A stretch of DNA of 64,000 nucleotides from the NCBI GenBank assembly GCA_917880885.1, contig OU862908.1, positions 13,379,501-13,443,500 on the forward strand, given 5' to 3'. Numbering within the stretch: position 1 is the stretch's first letter; each line of letters begins with the position of its first letter. The stretch is from Limnephilus marmoratus (lineage: Eukaryota > Arthropoda > Insecta > Trichoptera > Limnephilidae). The notes beneath the pieces are model-generated. The model did no database searches. It was not told the origin of the DNA and worked only from the letters and a program-made list of their open reading frames with translations. Positions 1 through 10,542 of this stretch are shown piece by piece. A program made the translations under genes and the position numbers.

Positions 1-470
1 CTTATAATTTTGCAGAAAATTTATTATCTTATCTCAATCTGCTATAATCTTACCTTATCCTATCTATTCTCACTCACCTCACCCTCACCTAAATGCCCAG
101 TCATTGACAGTTGTTATTGTAGTAATAACCTTGCACTTTTTGTATTGTGTATATGCAAACAATAATGTAAACTAAAATAAAGTTTTTACTGTTTAGAAAC
201 CTACTTTACACATTTATAAAAAAATGTATATAAAATTGCGAGAAACAATTTACAAAAAATTCTGCCTCACTAGGTGAACCTGTATTGAGGCACAACTAAA
301 AAAATTGTATAAGTATATTACTTCTGTGTAACCGTTCTTACATTACTTTCTATTTGTTAATTTTTTTTGTACTGATTGATGTAATCTATTTGTAAACTAC
401 ATTGAACATGTAATTTTTTTAGTTATAATGTTGCCAATTTCATTGAATAAAGATATTATTATTGTATTTA
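1..470 (+). mobile_element. 3' end of a 5'-truncated LINE (3' UTR and ATT tail)
   Basis: From about position 76 this stretch matches 45167-45560 almost base for base. There it directly follows a reverse-transcriptase C-terminus, so this is the 3' untranslated end of the same non-LTR family. It ends in an AATAAA-like run and ATT repeats. A 30-nt stem-loop at 263-292 is inverted relative to the 45-kb copy. No coding part is left in the window. Confidence 0.8.
263..292 (+). repeat. LINE 3'-UTR stem-loop (inverted form)
   Basis: The segment starts with TGCCTCA and ends with TGAGGCA, a 7-bp stem. It is the exact reverse complement of 45341-45370, while the flanking bases (AAAATTC before, CACAACTAAAAA after) stay in the same orientation in both copies. 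Confidence 0.9.
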
Positions 471-487
471 ATCCTCTTTTTTAACAC

Positions 488-810
488 TAGCTCCACACGG
501 AGGAAAATACTTTTCCTCAGAGCCATATTTGTAAAGGGTTTTTTGAGGAATAGAAGAAGATGAAATTCTGAGAAAGAAAAAGGTATGAGGGGTTTTAGGA
601 ACCCGGAGATCAGTGCCTCCAGGAGTGGAGAACGTTTGAATTCATCCCTCCCACTGCAGTGCAAGGCGATGTTCCGAGAGAGTCCTGCTGGAAAGGTCAA
701 AAGGTCTCCCTCTACCATTCTTTCCTGATCCGGTCTGCCAAGCAGTTATTTTGCATTCACATCCGCCGCCAAGACCCGGACAAACCTCATCCCATGAACA
801 CCTGCTAAGA
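488..810 (-). repeat. Interspersed repeat family 2, copy 1 (partial)
   Basis: One of eight copies in the window of a ~400-bp repeat. Landmarks are a terminal hairpin beginning CTCCACAC, a purine-rich tract, GGTATGAGGGGT, and CCTCATCCCATGAACCC. I recognise no protein or tRNA head, so its class is open (SINE-like). This copy stops after CACCTGCTAAG and abuts the tRNA-like head of the next SINE. Confidence 0.7.
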
Positions 811-1228
811 CGGCCGGCGTAGTCCAGCGGTAAGGCTCTTGACTTGCACTACGAAGGTCGCGGGATCGAATCCCGGCCTGGCAAATAAATTTTATTTTAT
901 TTGATTAATTTGTGTTATTTCACAATTTATTCATTAAAAAAAATAATGTGTGTAGTATATTTGCGGCACGTTCCAGAGTGGAAGATACTCTCAGTATCTC
1001 CCTGGTGTAAGACCACCATTCAGAATTGAAACGTTGCTTGAAATGGCTTTAGCAGTGTTTGGTGACCAGATCTGAATAGCCAGGTACTTCCCCATCTTCC
1101 TCTGCCCTATCTCCTTCCCCTCCCCACTACCTTCAGCCTCACAACATACCCCGATTGGGGATGACATAGTCACACTGGCTCCAGTCGGGAGCAGTTGGGA
1201 CTCTTGTGCGGTATTCATGTAAAAAATT
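811..1228 (+). mobile_element. tRNA-derived SINE, copy A
   Basis: The head (about 813-885) is tRNA-like: A-box-like TAGTCCAGCGGTAAGG, B-box GATCGAATC and a T-arm-like GCGGG/CCCGG pair. A ~330-bp body follows and ends GCGGTATTCATGTAAAAAA, an A-rich tail that grades into an ATTAATA microsatellite. Other copies lie at 10126-10542 and 58729-59146 (both minus). The acceptor and anticodon stems pair poorly, so this is a SINE head and not a working tRNA gene. Confidence 0.85.
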
Positions 1229-1860
1229 AATAATTAATGATTATTAATTACAATTAATTATAATTAATAATTATTAATAATTATTAATAATAATTATTAT
1301 TATTAATTATTATTCATTATTATTAATAATTATAATAATTATGAATAATAGTTAATAATTATTATTTTTATTTTATAATATATATTATTATTTATAATTT
1401 TATTTTATTTGATTAATTTGTGTTATTTCACAATTTATTCATTAAAAAAAATAATGTGTGTAGTATATTTGCGGCACGTTCCAGAGTGGAAGATACTCTC
1501 AGTATCGCCCTGGTGTAAGACCACCATTCAGAATTGAAACGTTGCTTGAAATGGCTTTAGCAGTGTTTGGTGACCAGATCTGAATAGCCAGGTACTTCCC
1601 CATCTTCCTCTGCCCTATCTCCTTCCCCTCCCCACTACCTTCAGCCTCACAACATACCCCGATTGGGGATGACATAGTCACACTGGCTCCAGTCGGGAGC
1701 AGTTGGGACTCTTGTGCGGTATTCATGTAAAAAATTAATAATTAATGATTATTAATTACAATTAATTATAATTAATAATTATTAATAATAATTAATAATT
1801 ATTATTATTATTAATTATTATTCATTATTATTAATAATTATAATAATTATGAATAATAGT
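888..1860 (+). repeat. 508-bp tandem duplication carrying the SINE body
   Basis: The sequence from the TTTATTTTATTTGATTAATTT segment at 891 recurs at 1399 with a period of 508. The SINE body differs by a single visible base (CTCCCTGG in the first, CGCCCTGG in the second). The tRNA head is present only once. Each unit ends in a long AT-only ATTAATA-type tract (about 1227-1395 and 1735-1915). Confidence 0.9.
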
Positions 1861-2025
1861 TATTAATTATTATTAATTAATAATAATAATATTATTAATA
1901 ATAATTAATAATGTTTTATTACAGATGTGGGAAGGATAATGCAATCCCAGACGTCCTCGTAGTTAGATACATTTACACAACAGGTAATTTTAAAATTAAG
2001 AAACAAGTACTTAGAATGGTAAAAA

Positions 2026-2319
2026 TTATAATAAAAATGAAATAAAAAATAAATAATCAATTATAATGTAGGGCGTGGTCTGGAGTGGCGCTTGGTGCTG
2101 GAAAGCTGTCAACACCGTGTTGTCGGAGGCCATTATCCGCATCATGGCTCCTGTGACCCGGTGTCTCGGCTGGCGAATCCATGCAGTCCTAATTCCGTAA
2201 ATACGTCGATGCGCTGCTGTACCTTCTGTATCTAAATATATGAGTATTTCTGCATGCGTTATTACATTAAATCCGGAGTCTTTCCATTGAGCTGATTCGG
2301 TGGTGACACCATGTTTCAC
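2026..2319 (-). other. Unrecognised open frame in a GC-richer patch
   Basis: The stretch 2065-2320 is richer in GC than its surroundings and stays open on the minus strand for 97 codons with a mixed, protein-like composition. I recognise no domain. It sits among LINE debris, so an eroded transposon reading frame is the likeliest origin. A host exon cannot be excluded. Confidence 0.25.
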
Positions 2320-2482
2320 ACATATACAGAATTTCCTATGAATAAGACAAAAGTCATCGTCAAACAGACACTTCGTTTCCAGTAAAAATCCATAGATGTC
2401 TCTGTAATGAATATTTGATGACCGGACAACTCAACAATGTGCAACTTCATCAATCTAAAAGTAAATAAAAGTGATGAAAAGG

Positions 2483-2645
2483 CAAAAAAAAGGTAAGTTG
2501 GGTTATATTTAATGCGCCCCATGGTTGAATTTGGCAGCCACCTCTGGTCTGGAGCTCCAAAATACCTAAAAAAAACTTGACTCTGTGCAGAAACGGGCGG
2601 TCCGTTTGATAGATTCTCCCATCTTAACAGACTGGGGGGATTAAA
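2483..2645 (+). pseudogene. LINE reverse-transcriptase thumb fragment
   Basis: Plus-strand frames read SHLWSGAPKYLKK and then, after a frameshift, LDSVQKRAVRLIDSPILTDW. That order (LWxGAPKY, then LDxxQKRAVRLI) is typical just downstream of the RT domain in CR1/Jockey-type LINE ORF2. It is a short, frameshifted remnant abutting another fragment of opposite orientation. Confidence 0.7.
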
Positions 2646-2659
2646 AATAGAAATAAAAA

Positions 2660-3010
2660 TGGAAATAAAAATTTTGAAATGCAAAAAATTATCATTAAAA
2701 TATAGTGTTAAGAACTCATGAAAGTACGCTCGTCTCCTTTCGAAAACCCAATGTTGTACACGTGCTATAAAAAGAGAATTAGAATTACTTGACTTTATGT
2801 CAGTACTCAGAGCATTATATATTTTAGAAGCGATGAACCAGAATTGTCGTTGAGCGAATGAGGTATTAGTTTTTGGGACCACGCAACCCAGGTTTGATGA
2901 AAAGCGGGTGTGTGCTTGATATTGTAGAGTGATTAATAGATTATTTTTTCGTATATAACAAATGCTTGTTTTAGTAAACAGCTGTCGAATATCTAAGACC
3001 CTGATTTTGG
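2660..3010 (-). pseudogene. LINE ORF2 C-terminal fragment
   Basis: The minus strand reads LFAKIRVLDIRQLFTKTS and, further on, FAQRQFWFIASKIYNALSTD. This is the conserved C-terminal block of CR1/Jockey-type ORF2 (R-x-F-x-Y/F-x-A/G-x-K/x-x-W/Y-N-x-L-P-like). It parallels the ORF2 end at 44804-45181. It is truncated at both ends. Confidence 0.65.
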
Positions 3011-3265
3011 CAAAGAGTTTATTTGAGGGATGGGTAGGTTGACACTTAAATATAATTCTCAGAAAAACGGTCGATTTTAGCGCAAAAGTGGTTTTTATTT
3101 ATTTTGTAAATAATATATATTATAAAGAAAAAAGTTAATCAAGAGAAACTGCCACAGATAATCTTTGCCAAAAAAAATTATTCTATAAATGTTGCTCCTT
3201 GCGTTAAATGCGTTCACGTATTGCAAAAAGACATTTTTTAGATTACGGTATTATTTTGTATTTTG

Positions 3266-3602
3266 CATTTTTTTTCATGAGCTCCACACAGGAGGCCCTG
3301 AAGAAAATAATTTCCTTCAGGGTCTATGCCATCTTTGGGGATGCTGTGTGGAGGGTTTTTTTTTTGGAAAGGAAGGAGAGGAGAGTTCTTTGAAGGAAAA
3401 GAGTTTAAGGGGTGTGTAGGAATCTGGGGTTAACTGTGTCCTGATCATCCGCCTCCAAGACCTAGACAAACCTCATCCCATGAACCCGGGCACCCCTGCT
3501 AAATCACCAAACGTAGTAAACCACTTGGGGTGACCTGTGGCAGAGGTGTTGGTTATCCAATAAAGGTTCCCGGGGCGGCGGTACCCATTCCCGCCTCCCA
3601 AA
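3266..3602 (-). repeat. Repeat family 2, copy 2 (near complete)
   Basis: This is the clearest copy. The plus strand starts with a T-run and GAGCTCCACACAGG and ends CCCATTCCCGCCTCCCAAAT. Two nested stems sit at the first end: CTCCACACAG (3283-3292) with CTGTGTGGAG (about 3342-3351), and inside it CCTGAAG with CTTCAGG. The T-run next to the hairpin would be an A tail if the minus strand is the sense strand. Confidence 0.75.
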
Positions 3603-3837
3603 TTGTATAAAGTAATTAACAATCTATTTTAATTCTTCACAAGCGAAACTATAGGACAAGTTTCAAATTAACCAAAACATATTTTAGTAATTCGTGATTT
3701 AAACCTAAAAGTACTAAAGATTAATCGAAAATTGTAATTTCGCGTTAAACTTATCGGGCCCAAGGATTGGCAAAATTCATTGGCAAATGCCGCCTCATTT
3801 TAGCACCTATTCGCTGGAGACCTCTTTATCAGAACTG

Positions 3838-4075
3838 TTTTTTTTATTTTTTATTTAAGTGACTATATAAAATAATTCTATAAGTATACAAAATATAATG
3901 GTTATGTTAGGTAAAGATATTGTATTTCTTAGTCCTCCTCACTAGGGGTTCCTCTGCCGAGGCGGACTAAAATTGTTTAATTATAGTTTGTCTTTTATGT
4001 CGATTTTGGTGTCTTCATTACCTCTTTTTCCTTGACCTCTTTCAGCCATGTTTCCTCCTGTTCTTTAAAGATAGG
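3838..4075 (-). mobile_element. LINE 3'-UTR fragment
   Basis: Matches the 3' part of the minus-strand LINE at 48440-49030: CTCACTAGGGG..CCTCTGCCGAGGCGGACTAAAATTGT, then TTGACCTCTTTCAGCCAT. It carries the family hairpin (CCGCCTCGG..CCTAGTGAGG on the minus strand). No reading frame is left. Confidence 0.7.
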
Positions 4076-4436
4076 TCTGTAAAGACCAAGTTATCTTCTA
4101 CCCCTACCATGAGGAGTGAGGACCAAATTTACGAATATCTGGTAGGTTTTAATGATGGTTCACGAAATAATAAATATGGACGTGTTTCTTCACTAGATGG
4201 AATTTTATTTTTTGAGGTGACCGGCGATGCCCTCCGGACATTATTAATTCTCTGGTGGCGCCTGGATAAGTACACTTCTCCAAAAAAACAATTTGGTAAA
4301 GTAAAAGTATTTTGAATTTATCATCATGCAAAATGAATTGTAGCAATTGAAAAAACGCTGCCAAAGTATACTCGCTGTCAAACCACGGAAGAAGTTTACC
4401 AGGATTTTTAGAACAATAAAAAAATTAAAAAAAAAA

Positions 4437-5496
4437 ATCTTTTTTATTTTAGCCCCACACAGGAGTGCTATGTGGAGGGTCTATTAAGAAAATGACAGGA
4501 GATTATTGCTATCAGTCGTTTAATAAAAAGTTTATTATAATGTACAAGAATAACTTTTCATCGGTAAAGAGCACGAATGTAGATAGTAACAAACAACAGT
4601 TCACATCGAATAAATTCAGAAAACACACCACTTATTCGTTGTGAGCTGTCGTTTGTTCGTTGGTCATCTGCAGTCGTGCTCGGGAACGATGACAAGTTAC
4701 GGACATTATCAATAAAACCTTTATCAATCGACCGTGCCTGGGAAGAACAAAGGCATGAGGGGTAGGTAGGAATCTGGGGTTTAGTGTATCCAGGAGTGAC
4801 AGAGGGATGACCGATGATTCCATCCGTGGTGCAAGATGATGGATCGAGAGGAGGCGTCTACTAATATCTACAGGAATTCTAAAAACTGAAAAAATCGAAC
4901 TAATATCTATGAGAACCAAAGTGTTGACGAATATCTACAGCTCAAACTGTTGACTAATATCTATGAGAACCAAAGTGTTGACGAATATCTACAGCACTGG
5001 CAGAGGTTGGATTTGCAATTATGCATAGCATATTGGGATAACGTAATATTGCGTATGCAGTTTAAAAAACTTAATTTATGTAAGTATGTATGTAAAAATC
5101 CCTAATATCGGACACATTTAGCTGATTAGTCCAACCTACGCTCTGTAGATATTAGTTCAACCTACGCTCTGTAGATATTAGTCAACACTGGGACCGTCAT
5201 AGATATTCGTCCGACCTTAGCTCTGTAGATATTAGTCAACGCTCTGAAGTTCGTAGATATTAGTTCAACATATGAGCTGTAGATATTCGTCCGACATACA
5301 GGCTGTAGATATTAGTATCTGGAGTCGGTCGAGAGAGTCCTACCGGAGATGTGAAAGGGTCTCCCTCAACCGGCCACTCCCAATACGCCCGCGATTGGTG
5401 AACAAACGAACCTCAAGAAATGGATAAACTCCGCCCCATGAACCCGGGCACCCCTGTTAAGTCACCGGTGCGTCGGCATTCATACCCGCCTCGCAA
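4437..5496 (-). repeat. Repeat family 2, copy 3, broken by insertions
   Basis: Family-2 pieces are visible at 4450-4485, 4745-4858, 5318-5400 and 5420-5496. The gap 4861-5315 is a separate TA-flanked MITE. The gap 4490-4740 is unrelated AT-rich sequence that I do not recognise. Confidence 0.65.
4861..5315. mobile_element. TA-flanked MITE with clustered terminal words
   Basis: The element begins CTAATATCTACAG and ends CTGTAGATATTAG, a 13-bp perfect terminal inverted repeat, and is flanked by TA on both sides (4859-4860, 5316-5317). The left ~130 bp hold five copies of the word CTAATATCTA/CGAATATCTA. The right ~190 bp hold seven copies of its complement TAGATATTAG/TAGATATTCG. A TA target site suggests a Tc1/mariner-type transposase acting in trans. 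It lies inside a family-2 repeat. There is no coding capacity. Confidence 0.8.
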
Positions 5497-6525
5497 AATG
5501 ATTCCTCTGATTATTACATTATGTATATGTGGTTGTACATGGATTCTTGGACACCCATCCATATATTTTTTCAGAAAGGTTTTTCTAATGATTTTCATTG
5601 TATATATGTTTCCAGATAATAAGAAGAAGATTATTTTGCGAATGGTGATGATAAAACAACAAGGAGGAACATTATCAAAGAAAGACAAGTCTGGCGTTAA
5701 TTTAAAACACATGTAGATAATTTGTCAATGCGAGTATTATAAAAAAGTGAAATCCTTGTTATCCGACTTTTTCACATCAAATTTATTAATATATTTTTAT
5801 TGCATTGGGACATCTTGAATAAGCATAAGTAAATATAATTATCGTGATTTCTTTTTGGGTTATTATGACATGTTGCACTACATCCTTCTTTAGCCAACGT
5901 TACGGAGAGCATTACAGTGTTCATCATCAGGGCTGATGTGAATCGAGGATTATGGTGAAGTGTGTGCTTATGTGTGTAGATACTGTAGATTCGATGCTGG
6001 TATTATAGTATAATTTTAAATGATTTTCTGCGTTTAGTTTTGGTATAGCCGTCAATTACCGGATACCCAGAACTGTTGAGCTTAGCCCCGTCCTCTTTAT
6101 CTTAGTTGAATTTTTAAGAATTTTAATTATTAAATTAAACGATTGAAACTCGCGGCTAGAGAGCCTTTTTACAAAGGTTCAATCGCTTCTGGCTTCTGTT
6201 ACTAGTCAATCATCTTCAGTTCTGCTTCCTATCCACTCTGCTCCAGTCACTCTCTCTCTCTATTAGCTCACCTATTTTTTATCTTCATATTTTAAAAGAA
6301 TCTAATACGATTCTCCAATCCCTGTCCGGTCCAAGTATTTTCACATCGCCTACAAAAAATCGTGGAGTCAAAGTAAAGAATAAATAGAAAGCCATTATGA
6401 CGAGAGTATAGCGAAAGATACTGGTTTCAATGTGCGAAAATCAAATTTAAGACCACGGGTAAGAGGTCGTGGGTTCTGTGGGTTCAAAGAATTAAATTAT
6501 ATGAATAATTTTATACATGGCTTTA
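5497..6525. other. No gene seen
   Basis: AT-rich sequence without recognisable coding. A short piece near 5885-5925 (CCTTCTTTAGCCAACGTTACG) is the reverse complement of part of the palindromic element at 39673-39757, so it is probably a degraded copy of that repeat. Confidence 0.5.
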
Positions 6526-6800
6526 TAGTGTCCGACCGAACTTTCGGTTTCGGCCTAGTTTCGGCCAAAAAATGAGTTTCGGTTTCGGCCGCCATCCAGC
6601 CGAAATTAAGGCCGAAACCGAAACTGAATTCGGGAGGTTTCGTTCTGCGATCGAACATTTTCGGTGCACTGAAATGCGAGCCACGAAGTGTCATTTTGCT
6701 GCGTCCGCGCTCATAGTCGTGTCAGGACTTGATTCAATTGTTTGTGTTCGCTCCGCGAACTTTGCGGTAGTTTGGTTTATTTGTTGTAAAATTGGAGGTG

Positions 6801-7243
6801 TTTTTTTGTTTCCCTAGGGGCCTATGTCATCTTTGAGGATGCTGCGTGGAGGGTTTTTTAAGGGAAAGGAAGGAGAAGAAGATATGGGAAGGAAAAAGGT
6901 ATGAGGGGTGGGTAGGAATCTGGGGTTCAGTGTGGCCAGGAGTGACGGACGTATGAATCTATTCCTCACACTGCGGTGCAAGGCGAAGGGTCGGGAAAAT
7001 CCGGCTAGAGAGGTCAAAAGGCCTTCCTCAATCAGTCTCCTCCGATCCAGCCCGCCACGCAGTGGTTGGGCAAACTTATCCGCCACCAAGACCTAGACAA
7101 ACCTCATCCCATGAACCCTGGCACCCCTTATAAGTCACCACTTGGTGTGACCGTAGCGAACCACTTGGGGTGACGTGTGACAGGGGTGTTGGTTATCTAA
7201 TAAAGGTTCCCGGGCGGCGGTTCCCATTTCCGCCTCCCAAATT
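6801..7243 (-). repeat. Repeat family 2, copy 4
   Basis: The full set of landmarks is present: GATGCTGCGTGGAGGG, GGTATGAGGGGTGGGTAGG, CCTCATCCCATGAACCCTGG, and the end CGCCTCCCAAATT. It has inserted into the hAT element. Confidence 0.75.
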
Positions 7244-7396
7244 ATTTTGTTCTTAAGATGAAAGAGTATTTTTTGTTTAGTGGACCTATAAAAAAAATTA
7301 GGTTTAAAAAAGTAATTTTGTTTTCTGCCTTTTATTTTATGTTATTTGTTAATAATGTTCAAATAGGTAATACCAGCTACTATTTCTTTTGTTAAT

Positions 7397-8095
7397 TTTT
7401 TTTTTTTTTTTTTCATAAGTTTTTATTCCAGTAAAAAAGAAAATAACATTTTCACTTACTTAACTAGAATATTGAATTATGTACTTTTTACATTGTATTA
7501 CATAGTTTTTACATTACATGGTTTTTACATTTCATAACCTTAGATTACATTAGATTGCAATACTAACATTTACATGATATTATATTACCATACGATATTA
7601 TTCACTATCACTACTTTGTTTTTTGTGAATAAACATGAACAATTTTTTTTTGAATTTGCACACACTTTTTTCGTTTTTGATATCATCTGGAAGGCAATTA
7701 TATAAATTGCCCCCCTCGTAACTAATTGATTGCTTACCGTAGTTAGTATGAATGGTGTTTAAACGTATGTTATCGTGTTGTCGTGTAAAATGTTTGTGTA
7801 CTTGGGACGTTTTAATGAATTCTGTGTTTGTATGTATGAGTTTATTATTTATTTTGTATATAAGGACACATATATTGTACTCGTATAGTTTTCTTAATGT
7901 TAGCAGTTTTGTTTCTAAATATATTTTTTTTGTGGATGTTTTGGATTCGTAGTGAAATAGTTTTTTGATTATCTTATTTTGAATTACCTGTAATTCATTG
8001 ATGTATGTTTCATACGCCTTTTTCAGATTTCAATCAGGTAATTTAGGTGTGAGTGTACGAGACTATAGTATAAACTTTTTTTTAATCTAATTGGT
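7397..8095 (-). mobile_element. 5'-truncated LINE, C-terminus and 3' UTR
   Basis: The plus strand starts with a T-run at 7397-7413, which is the A tail of a minus-strand LINE. Upstream of it the minus strand encodes NLYNCLPDDIKNEKSVCKF followed by a lysine-rich end and a stop near 7605, the usual C-terminus of CR1/Jockey-type ORF2. The rest of ORF2 is missing or frameshifted. Confidence 0.7.
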
Positions 8096-8105
8096 AATAG
8101 ATATG

Positions 8106-9255
8106 ATTTTTTTATTTTTTTTTTATTTTTTTTTTTTTATTTTTTTTTTTTTTTAGCATATAAAATATAATATACATTTAGATAATGTAGTAATTTGCGT
8201 ACATGTTCATTTTAAAATACGTTAATACCACTCTTCCATGGAAGCATTAGCTTGTGTCTGGAAGAGTAGTGTACATTTTTAATGCTATATTTAAGTTCTT
8301 AAATTACAATGTGAATGTAAAAAACAATAAGTTGTAAGTTCGGTGATATGTAAATAGTTGCTAAAAACAATACAAAATTTAACTTATTTGAAGAACAGAG
8401 TATCACTTGGAAACTGAGTTATAAGTAGTTGTTCTTGAGATTAGATTAGTCGGAAACTTTTTTTTTTGTTTTTTTTTTTATATTATCTTTAAAATATTTT
8501 TTAACAGTGTTTATTAATTGGATTTTATCATTAATTTTTCTAATTTCATCCGGTAATCGGTTGAAAATAAGTCTTCCTTGATAAGTATAATAATTTTGTG
8601 CAAAGAAAGTGTTTAATTTTGGGCATGAGAAAATATATTTATGTCTAGTACGGTTTTCAGTTATAAATTGATATTTTTCTTTTTCTTTTATAGTTTGAAT
8701 CAATGCATTTCTATTGTATAGATCTTTGAAAGATGGTACTTGGAATTCCTTAAATAATTGATCCGTTGGGTAGTCCGAAGGTTTTTTCAATATGATTTTA
8801 ATTATTAGCCTCTGCACAACTTCAATTTAACCGGCTAAAAACGCTAATTAAGGGTGTGATTTTATCTTTTACATTTTGAATGTGTTGTTTAAAAGTTAAA
8901 TGCTTATCGATGCACAGCCCAAGATATTTTTCCTGTTTCAGGATTTGCAAATCGTTATTTTCAATTTTTAATGGTACATGTGGAGGAATTATTTTACGGT
9001 TTGAACTTAAAATCATGTATCCTGTTTTTTTTATATTCATTGTTAGGATATTTGATTGGAGCCAACCGCAAATTCTTTCTAGGTCACTTTGTGCATTTTC
9101 TAGTAGTAAGTTTAGATCTTTACTCCAGTAGAATATTGCAGTATCATCTGCATATAAGAAAATTTCACCGTTTAATTCTAATTGCGAAATATCATTGATA
9201 TAAATTTGGAACAGTAGTGGCCCTAGTATGGATCCTTGCGGAACTCCATAGTTTA
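8106..9255 (-). mobile_element. 5'-truncated LINE with partial reverse transcriptase
   Basis: The minus strand reads YGVPQGSILGPLLF near 9250, then LYADDTAIFY, the RT motifs with the catalytic YADD. Open frames follow at 9040-8822 and 8817-8446, ending at the C-terminal block. An A/T-rich tail lies at 8106-8156. A 9-bp 3'-UTR stem pairs ACTCTTCCA (about 8231) with TGGAAGAGT (about 8260). It is broken by one frameshift and truncated just upstream of motif B. It is nested in the hAT element. Confidence 0.85.
8822..9254 (-). pseudogene. RT fragment with motifs B and C
   Basis: This is the reverse-transcriptase palm part of the LINE above. It contains G-V-P-Q-G-S (template/primer handling) and Y-A-D-D-T (two catalytic aspartates binding the metal ions), then KYLGLCIDKHLTF, the conserved block after the palm. 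Motif A and the endonuclease are absent because of 5' truncation, so no function is expected. Confidence 0.85.
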
Positions 9256-9541
9256 TTTACGAAGCGATTTACGATTACGATTTGAAAAACATAAATAATT
9301 TATTTGAAATAAGGATTGATAATTATGTTATATGTTTATTTTTAGTTCAAATATCAGAGACTTCGTTTGATTCATTTATGATTTAAAAATAAAGGCTGAT
9401 TGATTAGGATTGACTATTTCTTTTCCACGAAAACATGACCTTATACGGAAGTTTCGGTTTCGGCCGAACCTGAGACCGAAGTCGAAACTCAGTTTCGGTT
9501 TCGGCGGTAAAAACTAGTTTCGGTCGGACACTATGGCTTTA

Positions 9542-10125
9542 ATTTTTAATCGGAAGGATGAGTGTTCGATTACTACCCCGCAAAAGCCCACCATAATGAG
9601 ATGGGCAGTTTATATCCAGTGTATGAGTATCATTGAAATGTCAACTGCCTAAGAAATATTGACCATTTTTGTAAATAATAAAAATTTGTGTTGTTTTTAC
9701 CCAAATAATGTATCTAATGTAGGTATTTATTAATCCTGAATATTTTTCTGTGCATTTGATTATCTTAGCTGATTTTCAGTACAGTTACCTTTGTTTTATT
9801 TTAATAGCAAGATGAACATGCTTTTTAAAAGCATTTATTGTATGATGTATTATTGAATGTATTGAGCCTGTCAGTTTATAAAAAGAATACCTAAGCGATT
9901 GCTTAAAAATGTAATGGTTTTTGTTAAATTTGATATCACATACAAACATTTTATTTAAAGACTAATTTCGTAATAACTAATGATTAATGACGAATGATAA
10001 TATATATATAAGATTAAAAATTGGAGAACAAGGTAGTAATTAATCCTTTATTTTTCCCAATTTTACGTTTTATACATACATATTATGAAAATCATGAAAG
10101 TAATTGGACCCATTAAGGCGCAGCC
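9542..10125. other. No gene seen
   Basis: AT-rich sequence between the hAT right end and the SINE. I see no open frame with protein character and no inverted repeat of note. Confidence 0.5.
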
Positions 10126-10542
10126 CTTTTTTTATATGAATACCGCACAAGAATCCCAACTGCTCCCGTCTGGAGCCAGTGAGACTATGGCACCCCCAAT
10201 TGGTGTATGTTGTGAGGCTGAAGGTAGTGGGGAGGGAAGGAGATAGGAAAGAGGAAGGTGGGGAAGTACCTGGCTATTCATATCTGGTCACCAAACACGG
10301 CGAAAGCAACTTCAGGCAACGTTTCAATTCTGAATGGTGGTCTTACACCAGGGCGATACTGAGAGTATCTTCCACTCTGGAACGTGCCGCACATATACTA
10401 CCTATGTATTATTTTAAATTAATAAATTGTGAAATACACAAATTAATCAAATGAAATTTATTTGCCACGCGCGCCGGGATTCGATCCCGCGACCTTCGGA
10501 ATGCGAGTCAAGCGCCTTACCGCTGCACTACGCCGGCCGTCG
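10126..10542 (-). mobile_element. tRNA-derived SINE, copy C
   Basis: Same family as 811-1228, complete on the minus strand. The tRNA-like head at 10542-10465 has TAGTGCAGCGGTAAGG as A box and GATCGAATC as B box. The body follows and ends GCGGTATTCATAT with an A7 tail at about 10126-10134. The short A tail and full length indicate a retroposed copy. Confidence 0.85.

Larger units (their letters stand above)
6526..9533. mobile_element. hAT-type non-autonomous element with three nested insertions
   Basis: The left end reads TAGTGTCCGACCGAA and the right end TTCGGTCGGACACTA, a 15-bp perfect inverted repeat. It is flanked by a perfect 8-bp target duplication, TGGCTTTA, at 6518-6525 and 9534-9541. 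An 8-bp duplication with a TAG-starting repeat fits hAT transposition. Subterminal regions are dense in TTTCGG/CCGAAA words. Removing the insertions (family 2 at 6801-7243, LINEs at 7397-8095 and 8106-9255) leaves about 0.7 kb, close to the 737-bp relative at 23651-24387. I see no transposase. Confidence 0.88.

Noticed and set aside
811..890. Possible tRNA genes at 811, 10470, 32571 and 59080.
   Set aside because: A and B boxes are present but acceptor and anticodon stems mispair, and each is joined to a repeated body. They are SINE heads.
991..1726. Identical 75-codon open frames at 991-1218 and 1499-1726, with relatives at 10179 and 58745.
   Set aside because: They are the antisense reading of the SINE body. 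The tRNA-like head and A tail fix the other strand as sense, and the likeness only reflects the repeat.
5413..5716. Overlapping frames of about 98 codons on both strands.
   Set aside because: They cover the end of a family-2 repeat and low-complexity AT sequence, with no domain on either strand.
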